A stretch of 64,000 nucleotides of DNA from Siphonodentalium dalli (GCA_032622095.1 CP136069.1:171732394-171796393), one strand, 5' to 3'. Positions 40,170 to 51,983 are shown, counted from the stretch's first letter. Program-made: numbers and translations. Notes: generated by a model from the letters alone, not told the origin.

Positions 40170-40491
40170 TTAAAGGTACTCAATCCGATTAGACGCTCCT
40201 AAATTACTATTTCTTTGGCTTTGGGGGTAAAACATATTTGAGTCGAGTCGAGGATCATATATAACTCTAAAATTTTAGAGTTATCCATCTTACACCGCAA
40301 TTATTCCGTAATTTGTCCGTTTGAGACGTGGAAGTGGCTCACATCTCCAAAAATTAACACATTTCAAAAATCAATATCTGATCACTCTGAGCTTTGAAGG
40401 GTGTGTTCCTCGACTCGAATCAAATATTTTTTACCCCCGAAGCCAAAGAAATAGTAATATAGGGGCGCTTAATCGGATTGAGTACCTTTAA
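40170..40491. mobile_element. TTAA-flanked MITE, family 'TTAAAGGTACTCAAT', copy 2
   Basis: The ends TTAAAGGTACTCAATCCG and CGGATTGAGTACCTTTAA are perfect inverted copies with TTAA on both sides. Longer inner inverted segments (TCGAGTCGAGGA against TCCTCGACTCGA) make most of it foldable. The stretch 39305-40169 has no feature I can support. Confidence 0.8.
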
Positions 40492-40829
40492 CGACTTAAA
40501 TGCGTCTTTCTGGGACATACTATACTGGTTATAGAAAGATATTTGAGGTATTATCTATTTCGATATCGGTGAAAATTCAAAAGCATTTATTGCTAGCTGT
40601 ATGTTGGAGCGCAAATTAAAACATACAGTTACATTGTGCATAGGAATAATTTGGTGGATAACCAATACTATATATAGACTTACCTATTTCGAATTAATGT
40701 GCAGCACACGTCGTTGTCATTAACAACACTCGATGTCGTACATGTACGTATATGGCCACCTCCAATGTGAATAATTTGTTGTGTGTGTAAGATTAAGAAG
40801 ATTTGTACAGACTGCACTCTAAAAACATA

Positions 40830-41075
40830 TTTACTCTGGAGTACCTACGTAGCTACTGAACTTGTCCCGTGGTGAGTACCAAAAATATTGGTACTCTGGC
40901 GTACCAAAGTGTTGGTAGTCTGGAGATCCAAAACTATTGGTACTCAGGAGTACCAAGTATCCACTGGCAGGTACTCTGTGCCTGTCCAGGTACTCTGGAA
41001 TACGAAATATCCAGGGACTATGTGGAGTGCCTGTCCAGGTACTATGTGGAGAACCTGTCCAGGTACTCTGGATTA
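40830..41075. repeat. GGTACTCTGGAGTACC-type array
   Basis: Self-complementary units close to GGTACTCTGGAGTACC recur at irregular spacing. A related array is at 43560-43745. Frames across it are repeat artefacts. Confidence 0.7.
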
Positions 41076-41087
41076 CCGAATATCTAG

Positions 41088-41833
41088 GTAGTTTAATTCA
41101 TAATGTTTGCTTTAATATTATTACACACAAATTAAGAAATTTGGCCGGTTATATTAGACATTCAGACATTACTCCACGTTCAAGGAACAGGTCGTGGAAA
41201 CCATGAAATCGATGTATTAAACCTTGAATTAAATACAAAAACCCGATCGAGGTTCTATACTAACACATGTAATATAATGCGGATTATTTTATTTTGCTCT
41301 ATACAAGGGAGTCCATGTAACTGATAACATAATCTCGAAGAACCTCGATCGGGTTTTTTTTTACTTAAATCGATCTTTAAAATCTAACATGCCACATCGT
41401 TAAATTTGCCGTCGGATATTTTGCCTAATTTCGAGGGCTTGGTACCTGGGCAGATTCTCCACAGAATCTGCCCAGGTACCAAGCCCTCGAAATTAGGCAA
41501 AATATCCGACGGCAAATTTAACGATGTGGCATGTTAGATTTTAAAGATCGATTTAAGTAAAAAAAAACCCGATCGAGGTTCTTCGAGATTATGTTATCAG
41601 TTACATGGACTCCCTTGTATAGAGCAAAATAAAATAATCCGCATTATATTACATGTGTTAGTATAGAACCTCGATCGGGTTTTTGTATTTAATTCAAGGT
41701 TTAATACATCGATTTCATGGTTTCCACGACCTGTTCCTTGAACGTGGAGTAATGTCTGAATGTCTAATATAACCGGCCAAATTTCTTAATTTGTGTGTAA
41801 TAATATTAAAGCAAACATTATGAATTAAACTAC
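41088..41833. repeat. Perfect 746-bp palindrome (371-bp arms, 4-nt loop)
   Basis: From GTAGTTTAATTCATAATG at 41088 to its exact complement ending at 41833, the two halves match base for base around a CCAC loop at 41459-41462. Sub-palindromes with CCCGATCGAGGTTC lie in each arm. No protein of note is encoded. It may be a foldback element, a recent inverted duplication, or a hairpin artefact of library or assembly. Confidence 0.85.
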
Positions 41834-41869
41834 ATAAACAGGTCTGGGTGAACCACCAATCGATCTATA

Positions 41870-42070
41870 ATAACCCGATAAATCGAAAACTACTTTGCGA
41901 TAAATCACAAACCAATAATCGCAAAACATCTTTGGGATAAATCACAAGCATATTTGTGATAAATCGCAACTGCTATGCGATAAACCGCAAACTATTTGGT
42001 GATTTATTGCAAAGATGTTTCTTGTTTGCGATTTATTGCAAAGGTTTGAGATTTATTACAAAGGTTTGCG
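41870..42070. repeat. GCGATAAATCGC-type repeat cluster
   Basis: About ten variants of GCGATAAATCACAAA occur, first in one orientation and then, after about 42000, mainly as the complement (GCGATTTATTGCAAAG). Confidence 0.65.
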
Positions 42071-42183
42071 ATTAATCAATTTTCATTTGTTGGCACTAAT
42101 GGGCTTGAGACGTATAAACATTATATATCAGACATCTTAAACAGGTCTGAGTAAACCACCTATCGATCTATAATAGCCCGATC

Positions 42184-42990
42184 AAAGGGGCGTCTCGATA
42201 AAACAAGTAAAATATAAATTCAATATATAAAATTAAACCGAGCACTTTATATACGTGTCATTCGTATAATACTACATGTAATAACGTAATGCAGGCGTGT
42301 ATATAGATTCAGCGTATCGGGGCAGTGCAAAAGAGGGCAGCGAAGCAGGTTACAGGCCCCTGTGCTTCAATAAAATTAATTCTGATTTATTTTGAAAGAC
42401 ACGGAATCATAATTTATTTACTGAGAACATTCAAAATAGACATATGACGATTACCGGAACAAACAAATATAATATAAATAGTCAAGAAATTTAGATTCCC
42501 TCTTTTACAACAGTGAGCATAGTACCAGGAAGACTGATCGGTCTATTTTAGCCTGATCGGGCTAATATAAATCGATGTGTGGTTCACTCAGGCCGGTTAA
42601 ACCGGTCGGGCGAAAACAGACCGAACGGACTTTCACATCCAGCATGAATCTGTGATAAGGGGAGTCACTATAATTTGCTCTATAGTTATATCTCTACCAA
42701 TACTTAAACAACAGGGCCACGTAACGGACTTCGCTGCCCCTTTTGCACTGCTCAGATACGCGTCCTTTACCGTGAATATACAGGACACCGTATATTTTCC
42801 TACGCCATAGCAAAGGGGCGTCTCGTTGAAACGAGTAAAATATAAACTAAATATATAAATTTAAACCGAGCACGCCTCTTTAAAAAACCGCCTTGGTGTG
42901 CATACAGGTTATACTTATGTATGTATAGTGAATCGTTTTCTAAAGTGGACCGCTCGGTTTAAAATTATATATTTTTAATTCATATTTTAC
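42184..42990. mobile_element. Inverted-repeat element (possible MITE pair)
   Basis: AAAGGGGCGTCTCG followed by AAGTAAAATATAAA occurs at 42186 and 42812. The inner parts 42300-42365 and 42700-42785 are inverted matches (GGGGCAGTGCAAAAG against CTTTTGCACTGC). No gene is seen. Confidence 0.45.
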
Positions 42991-43559
42991 ACCAACTGGG
43001 TACCATAAATATAAAGGTCATACTGCAAAATTTGTAGTAGACTGTATTTCCCAATACCACACTATATCATAGATTTAAAAGTTATAACACAAAAGTTATG
43101 TTCGATCGACACAGAACATTGTCACAAATAACTACTCTGAGTGCTCTCGCAGATATATGAACCACATTTCCATAAATAAAATGATGGGTGTATGCCACGT
43201 GTTTTTAAGGACCAATACTAAGGACTGTAACGATTCATCGTGAATTCAGTGTATCGCGATACACTTTCAGAAATTACACGTATCGTATCGTGTCATGAGT
43301 ATCGCGATGCAGGAAATCAAATAATTTCTGAAGATGTGCATAAGAGCAAAAACCTGCAATGTTCTCTCAGGTATAAATGTTTAATATGTGTGCTTGGCTC
43401 ATCTAGCGAACTATTCAACTGCATTTTCGTTTAACATGAACTCCATCTCCAATTACAAAAATGTTGGTTCTGATAATTCAGGTCATGTTCATTTGAGAAC
43501 TCTTATTCAATGGATGTATCGTTGATCATGCTTCATGATTCGTACACTATTAAAACAAT

Positions 43560-43745
43560 AGGTACTCTGGATTACCTACGTGGGCACTGAGCTTTGTCCC
43601 AGGGGGGGGGGGGTACCTAATTGTTGGTACTCTATAGTACCTGCCTAGGTACTCTGGGTACCAAATATTTAGGTACTCTGGAGTACCTATCTTTAGGTTC
43701 TCTGGAGTACTTATATTTAGGTTCTCTGGAGTAGCTATCCAGGCA
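43560..43745. repeat. GGTACTCTGGAGTACC-type array, second site
   Basis: Same unit family as 40830-41075, including the shared sequence ACTGAGCTTTGTCCC beside it. Confidence 0.65.
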
Positions 43746-44119
43746 TTATGACCAAGTACCGGTATATCGTTAAAGCCCTAATGCTTGGTGCAGTAAAATT
43801 CGGCTCCATAATGTTATGAACTACCGGTAAGGTTCCATTGTTTTCAGAAACAAGGCTTGGTCGAATTCACAATTGATGGAAAATAAAAAAATAAAAATTA
43901 CACATGCAAATGTACAATGGTCAAATTGAGGTTACACATTTATATAAAAAGCTCACTAAATATGACAATTATTCAGGTTGTTAATTCACCATGTAAGACA
44001 TATTTTGTTCTTTATACCAATAATAAATATCCGTAAATAGTATGTAATGGCTAAGTCCATACGCTGTGTAACGTACACAAAAGCCAAATTATGTTAAGTA
44101 ACCTGTTGTAGGCTACAGT

Positions 44120-44340
44120 ACGTAAATAGTGTGTGATAAGCAAAATACTCAATACCGGGAAGACACCACTATGAACTTCGGTTACAACTGACATCTTGTT
44201 GTTTGCAACATACCATTATAGCACTCGCTGATCCTCACCACTCCCGAAGATTTCGGTGTTGGATGGGTCACCATGAATCACTCTCCCAAAAACATGCCAC
44301 GGTGTTGAGTGTTTTGCCTATCGTACACTCTTTACTTGCT
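44120..44340. mobile_element. MITE-like fragment related to 2242-2825
   Basis: It begins GTGTGTGATAAGCAAAATAC and ends with the inverted GTGTTGAGTGTTTTGCC, matching the inner inverted pair of the intronic element at 2080-2993. Confidence 0.6.
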
Positions 44341-44459
44341 TTACAGGTACATTAAAAAAGTGTTTTGTGGATAATATTGCACGCATATCCTCATTATACT
44401 ATACTGTTATTTCAAGCGAGCTTTTCAATTACGAGTGCGTTGGCTCCGACATGAACCCA

Positions 44460-44640
44460 AAATCCGATCCGACAGCATTTTTGAAAATCCGAATCCGAAT
44501 CCGAATCCGAATCCGATGGCTATTTTGAATCCGATCCGAATCCGAAATCCGATGTCAATTTTGAATCCGAATCCGAATCCGATGTGTGTCGCTATATCCG
44601 ATCCGAAATCCAATCCGAAATCCGACCCGAATCCGCAACC
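44460..44640. repeat. ATCCGA hexamer array, site 1
   Basis: Runs of AATCCG/ATCCGA units are broken by ATTTTGAA spacers. The Asn-Pro and Gly-Phe frames seen on both strands are artefacts. Confidence 0.85.
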
Positions 44641-44979
44641 TTGACTCCCTTCAAATAAACATCATTTATCAGTTCTGAGAAAATGTGTTTTCGCGGAATC
44701 GTGATGTGACTGACGTCACGTAATTTCCTAGAAAATTAAAATGTCGTCTGTCTGATTGTTCAGTTCTGAGAAAATGTGTTTTCGCGGAATCGTGACGTCA
44801 GATTTCCTAGAAATTTCGTCTGACCTTGACACACTAAGATGGCAGTAAGAGTAGCCTACGTTTACCACTATTGAAAAGCTAGTTCTGTTTAAATTTAAAA
44901 TGACCCATCAAAACATCGAAATACGCTATTAAATTATACCAAACTTTTCCCTTGGAAGTTGGAACCTGGCAATATTATG

Positions 44980-45060
44980 AATATGAATATGAATATCTGG
45001 CCACATATTATATAGTATATAGGCCTACTATATATGTGGCCAGATATTCATATTCATATT
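44980..45060. repeat. Inverted repeat (~81 bp)
   Basis: AATATGAATATGAATATCTG and GCCACATAT are mirrored by ATATGTGGC and the complement around a TAGGCCTA centre. Confidence 0.7.
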
Positions 45061-45597
45061 ATATTATAATGTCTAGTACTGAATCCTGATCATACTGAAT
45101 TTACTGATGTACTAATAACAATTTAACAAACAGCAAATATAACTAAACAATGACAATCGGAATTGTAGTTTTACGCATTGTACAGGGGGGGGGGGGTGAA
45201 AATATTTGTGGGTCGTTGGTCAAAGCCACCAACAAGCTATTTTTTCTGCAACTAAAAAAAAAAATTCCTGCTTGTTTTTTTAGTGTTTTGGCAATGAGTT
45301 GGGCTTCAAAACCACTTTGAATGAGAGGAATAATGTAATTCTAACTGGTAAACTGACTGCAGGCAGTTATGGTGTTGTATTTTGTTGCAAATTTTGAAAT
45401 CCAAGATGGCCGCTGGCAGCCATGTTTTTTTGGCCGAATGACCTCAAAATGACTCATTCCTATTTACATGTCCATTGTTAACATCCATGATAAATAGTAT
45501 GCACAGAAATTCATATACAGCTGTTTACAGCGAATTCCCCCCGCAAATCTATGTTTTAGTGTTAAAAGGGGGGTGGGTGTCAAAAAAGGGAACATGT

Positions 45598-46937
45598 CTC
45601 TATTCCGAAGGTTCACTATTCCGAAGGTTCGCTATTCCGAAGGTTTTTGTTATTTTATAAGTTAATTCTATATTCTAAAGTATTGAGAGGGTTCTTTAGT
45701 ACGAAGACTCTTTTTATGAAGGAAATAACTTAAAACATTAAAAAAATTAATGTGATTTTTGTTTTCGTGGGTTTCCTTGAGATTTAACCCTTTTATATTT
45801 GGCGAGTAGAACGACATATATGTCGTATATCGGCTGAGGACTAAAACGACATATATGTCGTTTTAGGAAGTGTTATTTTACGTAGACATAACTTCAATAA
45901 ATCATCTGATTTATAAATGATTTACATAGGAGTTATTTTGATTAATATAATGTCCCAAATGCTAAAGGCGGACTATAACAGTGGGGCTCTTAAGGTCAAT
46001 CAATACTGGAGCGCTATAACTTACTGTATAGCAGAATACCGCTGAATGGACCTGACTGCAATTCTGACTTTGTTTTGATTTTAATGTTGATGTTTCTTTC
46101 AAGTACAGATTGCCAGTTCGGGTAGAATGCATCTCTAACTCGTAGTTTATTTCAGTCATTGTGTTTTCAACTTTCTATAATATTAAAATGATAAACTGAT
46201 ACTGTCTTCTTGCTATTATTAAAGGCACGTGCGGCCTTAATTGTCGAAAATATTCATATTTGTTCAAAACACCGTAAACAGAAACACATTAAAACGCATA
46301 CAGTTCCGTTCATATATACCATGACCATCGCGTAAACAGCATGTTATCACAAAGACCTACTATATTGTACCTAAGCAAGAGCCTGATTGTGTTACAGAAG
46401 ACAGCACAATGCTACTGGCTAATCACACATAAATGGCATAAACGCTCTTTATTAGTTCCATTTCAGGTATTCACCAACAAAGAACGCTCTTTTTGTTTAC
46501 CATCATAATATAAACAAACACCAGAAAAGTTACTTTTTATGCTGTTGTTTACATAACAATGGTCAAACATATGACCATAACATACTGTTTATGCGATATT
46601 TCTTATTTGTATACGGACAAAGTCTATCTACATTTTGATGTTCTTTCTGTTTGTGGCGGTTTTTGACGGGTGGATATATTTTCACAGGATAACCACCGCC
46701 AAGGCCGCACGTGCCTTTAACCGACATCTGGGACAAATTAGATATTAGATTGGGGTGTATAAATGTACGGGGGGGGGCAAATTTTGATTCATTTCTGTCT
46801 AAAAACTCCCATAATAGAAAACCTTCGGAATAGCGAACCTTCGGAATAGTGAACCTTCGGATTGGTGAACCTTCGGATTAGTGAACCTTCGAATTAGTGA
46901 ACCTTCGGAATAGCGAACCTTCGGAATAGAGAACCCT
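45598..46937. mobile_element. Element bounded by ATTCCGAAGGTTC repeats
   Basis: Three units of ATTCCGAAGGTTC lie at 45602-45645. Seven or so inverted units (GAACCTTCGGAAT) lie at 46817-46935. The outermost parts are also inverted (TCTCTATTCCG and CGGAATAGAGA). The interior includes a TTAA MITE (46219-46720). No transposase frame is visible. Confidence 0.55.
46219..46720. mobile_element. TTAA-flanked MITE 'TTAAAGGCACGTGCGG'
   Basis: It starts TTAAAGGCACGTGCGGCC and ends GGCCGCACGTGCCTTTAA, exactly inverted. An internal part resembles the 2080-2993 element. It is nested inside the ATTCCGAAGGTTC element. Confidence 0.8.
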
Positions 46938-47224
46938 ACCCGTCAAAAAATGGTCGGAAAAAACTGTCGAAAACGGAAATAAATAGTACATAATTAACTA
47001 CGATTATATGAACTTATGAAGTTATGAACCGGAATTTCCAGATGATTGAACTTTGTAATTTGTTGGTTACCCGGATGTGCATGCCGATTGCTGTACCACG
47101 ATGCGAAAATACATATCTTGTTTTGTTTTGTTTATTTGTTATATAGGCCCTACGTTTAATCTGAGACTCTGAGACTGAGTTAGAAACTTAGAATCCAAGT
47201 TATCCACCCCATAAATGTAACATG

Positions 47225-47425
47225 ATGGAGATCGGATTGTACGGTCAGATCCAGACGATCCGAATCCGAATCCGACAGCATTTTTGAAAATCCGACTCCG
47301 AATCCGAATCCGACGACAATTCTGAATCCGATCCGGATCCGAATCCGATTTTTTAAACATTGTAAATCCGATCAGAATCCGAATCCGATTCGGATCGGAT
47401 CGGATTCGGATTATCGGATCCGACG
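47225..47425. repeat. ATCCGA hexamer array, site 2
   Basis: Same unit and spacers as 44460-44640, with the end flipping into GGATCGGATCGGATTCGG. Confidence 0.85.
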
Positions 47426-48394
47426 CACAGCACCAATTACGAGTAATACTAATGTCTACCTATCCGAATCATACGAATCGGGCCTCTTATTTTAAGACTA
47501 TCACAGTTATCACTCAAATTTTAATATATAAAAGTAAAACATTTGAATTAGCATACTTGTTTTCTTGATTTGGCAAGCCGAAACAAGGCTCTCATGGTCA
47601 CACTATTCTCAATGACTCTGTTTCTTTCGCTTTGCAAGGAAATAACCTCTTCCATAAATAGGCACCATATCTGCCTGACTACTACACTCATGTGATTGAT
47701 CAATAACTACATGTATGTATCATAGGGCTGTAATGATATTATGATATACATTGTCAAGATATGATATGAATCACGAGTGCATATATGTAAATCACTTCAG
47801 CTGAATTAATGTGTTTATCTTTGAATCTTCCGAGCGAATTATCATCTCAATTTCTCCTCATGGAAATCAATTACAGTGTATGTCGACGCTAAATTATATC
47901 CACCGGGCTCGTATATTTATATCAGTTATTCACAACACTCTCGGGTGTGGCGATTTAGTCATAATTTTCATTTGATTCTAGGAAATAATTATTTCAGAAA
48001 AATACTTTCATAACAATGTGGACCCCCGAGGCATACTCAAACCACAACTGCATTGCAGGATGTCCGGGACAAGTAAACTACGCATATAAACAATCCACAG
48101 ACAGACAGCATAAATGTATCAGATCCCGTGGTTCGGGCATGCATGACGTGGTACAGTACCAGTCAGAAGAAGTGGTATATTGAGGCGCTTCTTTATTGCG
48201 ATATTGAGAGCGCTTAATTTCGAAAAAGGCACGATTATAGCGCAATACCAACCGTCGCGCTGATTATTACGACATTGAGCGCAAAATATTGCGATATTAA
48301 GCGCGCAACATTTCACACAGACCCGATAGTGTTATACATGTATATATATTAGATAAATATTGTGCATATACAGTACAAGGCCCGTGTTTTTTTC

Positions 48395-48690
48395 AAAACC
48401 ACGTGTGGCCAACATTTTAACACGGAAAAAACACGGAAACATCGCGCGTGGTCTTAGCGTGGTCAACTTCAGAAAAATGGCCAGCGTGTTCAAAAACGGT
48501 TTGAACACGGCGTGTACATGCCGTGTTCACCCGAGTTCACGCCTTGATCATCCGTGTTGAAGTCGTGTTCTTAGCGTGATCAATTACGGCAAAATGGCCA
48601 GCGTGTTCAAAAACGGTCTGAACACGGCGTGTACATGCCGTGGTCATCTGAGTGCACGCCGTGGTCATCCGTGTTGAAGTCGTGTTATTG
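48395..48690. repeat. CGTGTT/CGTGGTCA repeat with ~125-bp duplication
   Basis: ATGGCCAGCGTGTTCAAAAA followed by a GAACACGGCGTGTACATGCC block occurs twice (about 48478 and 48595). It leads directly into the ~0.5-kb tandem array. The interval 47430-48390 has no supported feature. Confidence 0.7.
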
Positions 48691-50160
48691 CCGTGTTAAT
48701 AACGTGGTCAGCCGTGTTTACGGCGTGGTCTGCACCCCAATGCAGAGCGGCACCTACTCTTTTCAGGGACAGTGCGGGAGGTGTGAATAATCCGCGACAT
48801 CAAAGAGTTGCCGCAGTATTGCTTGCGGTAGGATTTTTTCGGGTATATTTGGCCCGGATTGATTTCGTCAATGAAAAAAGAATTGTCAGATAAAATATTT
48901 TATAATAAAAAACAATTTCATATATGTAATTATATATATATATGCATAAACATATCTCTCTCTTTATATCCATGTCATGTTTTGTTGTCGCATTTTATTT
49001 TAGTTGGCATTAATATTTTCTTGTGTTTGTTCATATTACATGTACGCAAATGGTTTCGTAGTTTGTGCGGCGATATCGTGTTCTAACAAATGGATGGAAA
49101 GTTGGATATAACATTACAAAAATTCATAAGTTAAAGACATATTATGCACTCTGAGTGTACTCCGTGGTCATCCGTGTTGAAGTCGTGTTCATGCCGTGGT
49201 CATCCATGTTAATGGCGTGGTCAGCAGTGTTTACCCCGTGGTCTGCATCCCATTGCAGAGAGGCACCTACTCTTTTCAGGGACAGTGTGGGAGGTGTGAA
49301 TAATCCGCGACATCAAAGAGTTGCCGCAGGATTACTTGCGGTAGGCTTTTTTAGCGTATATTTGGCCCGGATTGATTTCGTCAATGAATAAAGAATTGTC
49401 AGATAAAATCTTTTATAATAAAAAACAATTTCATATATTTAATTATATATATATATGCATATTTGTTAATCCGTGTCAATGGCCTTTATATCCGTATCAT
49501 GTTTTGTTGTCGCATTTTATTTTAGTTGGCATTAATATTTTCTTGTGTTTGTTCATATTACATGTACGCAAATGGTTTCGGTATTTTGTGCGGCGATATC
49601 GTGTTCTAACAAATGGCTGAAAAGTTGGATATAACATTACAAAAATTCATAAGTTAAAGACATATTATGCTCTCTGAGTGCACTCCGTGGCCATCCGTGT
49701 TGAAGTCGTGTTCATGCCGTGGTCATCCATGTTAATAGCGTGGTCAGCTGTGTTTACCCCGTGGTCTACATCCCAATGCAGAGCGGCACCTACTCTTTTC
49801 AGGGACAGTGCGGGAGGTGTGAATAATCCGCGACATCAAAGAATTGCCGCAGTATTACTTGCGGTAGGCTTTTTTAGGGTATATTTGGCCCGGATTGATT
49901 TCTTTATAATAAAAAACAATTTCATATATTGAATTATATATATATGCATATTTGATTATCTATGTCTATGGCCTTTATATCCGTGTCATGTTTTGTTGTC
50001 GCATTTTATTTTAGTTGGCATTACTATTTTCTTGTATTTATTCATATTACATGTACGCAAATGTTTTCGGTAGTTTGTGCGGCGATATCGTGTTCTAACA
50101 AATGGCTGAAAAATTGGATATAACATTACAAAAATTCATAAGTTAAAGACATATTATTCA
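48665..50160. repeat. Tandem array of three ~505-520-bp units
   Basis: Units begin near TCATCCGTGTTGAAGTCGTG at 48665, 49169 and 49690. Each contains GCGGCACCTACTCTTTTCAG, a GATTGATTTC block and a (TA)n tract. The repeated 66-84 residue frames inside are the same repeat translated. There is no evidence of a gene. Confidence 0.85.
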
Positions 50161-50246
50161 CTTGTTCGTGAGCGTGAAACTGATTAGTTAGTATGCAGGC
50201 GCTATGCCAACTGGGGGAATGTATAATTCTACTAACATTGCCGAAA

Positions 50247-50525
50247 ATCTCAAACAAATCGACCGTACCACTTCATAGAAAACATCGTCTGAACTACGCT
50301 CAATTGTAAATATTAACTTCTCCATTCGGGACGCGACTATCGGCGATAAATTAACACAAACGATTTCGCCATCGGGGGGTCACTGTATTTAATGAATACA
50401 TAAGAATTATGGTGTGTTTTGTCAATTTGGATATAATATTTGTAAAAATAACTACTTTCAGCAAGATTATTCTCCATTTCTATTTGATCACACTACCGGA
50501 GTGTTTCACATCACTTTAAAATTTC
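50247..50525 (-). repeat. Dispersed repeat, copy 2 (inverted relative to 3263-3530)
   Basis: CATAGAAAACATCGTCTGAA at 50275 and CACTACCGGAGTGTTTCACA at 50490 mirror the copy in the SRCR-ZP intron. Confidence 0.65.
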
Positions 50526-51485
50526 GAATTTAATGTTCAAAGCGTAACTAAAGTTTTAAATTTTAATTTTAATAAATTTGTTTTGAAAACTCGGATCAAA
50601 ATTTATAAATTAAATTTAGTTTTTCCAAATTTAATTTTAAATGCTCATTTTCAACAATTAACAAAATTTTCAAGAATTGTCAATATCAAAGTAATTTCAA
50701 ATATATGCACATATGCATATTTTATAGCACACACAATGTGTTCACGCCCTATGATTCATTGTCTAGGGTCTTTACATCCGTGTCCACAGTTTATGTTACA
50801 TTCTACGGCAGTTTTAATTTACAATAAATCTATATAATTCGACGCTCTTGTATTCTTATACCACAATTATTAGCTAGATGTTTTTATGGTTTAACTTGTT
50901 TGTTGCGTAAAAGAAACCGACCAGCTGCTCGTGTTTCCTCATGCTCCCCGCGATCTCAACCAATCTCAACAGAGATGAACTTGACAATCTGGAGGCCAAC
51001 AGTAGTAATGGGGGGCACTATGGCCCAGTACCCCCCACAATGTATACAATGTATACATGTAAAAGCACTTTACAAAAGTTAAATAGAGTTTTAACTCACT
51101 GAGAATAATGATGAACACATGATCGAAAGCGACCGAGAGCGTGTTTCACAATTTAGAAATGTTATTGAGCTACAAGTCTCGATTTTAGAATTTTATAGTG
51201 ACAATAAAGTGAGTTGTGAATTAATTAAACTGGGTTTATTTCTGATTAGACTGTGGGTAAAATTTTAGCATGTGTCGAATTGCGAATTTACCATCGTAAA
51301 TGTATATAAACGTTGTGAATGTGGGTATACATGTAGCTGACGAATCAATCACGGTTTCATGATTACATAAATTATATCCGTATAAATAACAATGTCACTG
51401 AGTCTCTTTAATCGATGATGGCACATGGTTCCAAGACCAATTCCTGCGCAACAGACAATGATCTGATGAGAGTGTTGGCAGTAGT

Positions 51486-51808
51486 AATGGGGGGCACTAT
51501 GGCCCAGTACCCCCCAGTGGGGGGCACTATGGCCCAGTACCCCCCAGTGGGGGGCACTATGGCCCAGTACCCCCCAGTGGGGGGCACTATGGCCCAGTAC
51601 CCCCCAGTGGGGGGCACTATGGCCCAGTATCGAATACTGGACGATCTATGGTCCAGTATTCGATACTGGGCCATAGTGCCCCCCACTGGGGGGTACTGGG
51701 CCATAGTGCCCCCCACTGGGGGGTACTGGGCCATAGTTCCCCCACTGGGGGGTACTGGGCCATAGTGCCCCCCACTGATGGGTACTGGGCCATAGTTCCC
51801 CCCTGAGG
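51486..51808. repeat. 30-bp tandem array folding back on itself
   Basis: Five exact head-to-tail units containing GGGGGGCACTATGGCCCAGT then ACCCCCC run to about 51625. A short turn follows (ATACTGGACGATCTATGGTC), then about five units in the opposite orientation with slightly more variation. Each unit is itself G-run to C-run and nearly self-complementary. A single unit with the same left flank (CAGTAGTAAT) sits at 51002-51036. The element genes begin about 180 bp to the right. Confidence 0.85.
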
Positions 51809-51948
51809 ATAGATATTCCTGTCATTGATGTGATATTTCTGATCGGAAAAAATGAAAATGGACTTAGAATTATTTTTTTTCAAAAGGAAAATCTCACTTT
51901 GGAAAATATCAATTAGCAATCAAGAGTTTTTCTTTTCGAATATTTGGT

Positions 51949-51964
51949 GGCCCTGAAAAGGGCC
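51949..51964 (-). terminator. Histone-type 3' stem-loop after the OTU-like gene
   Basis: Read on the minus strand this is GGCCCTTTTCAGGGCC, a 6-bp stem with the TTTC loop that defines replication-dependent histone mRNA ends. It is preceded by AAAAC and followed by ACCA. It starts 20 nt after the stop codon at 51984. A purine block (GAAAAGAAAAAC) follows, in the position of a histone downstream element that pairs with U7 RNA. Confidence 0.8.
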
Positions 51965-51983
51965 GTTTTATTTTTGTTATAGT

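Noticed and set aside
44425-44644. Asn-Pro and Gly-Phe repeat proteins
   Set aside because: They are translations of the ATCCGA hexamer array on the two strands.
51415-51919. 100-116 residue frames with MAQYPPVGGT repeats
   Set aside because: They are translations of the 30-bp foldback array on both strands. No regulatory signals or family.
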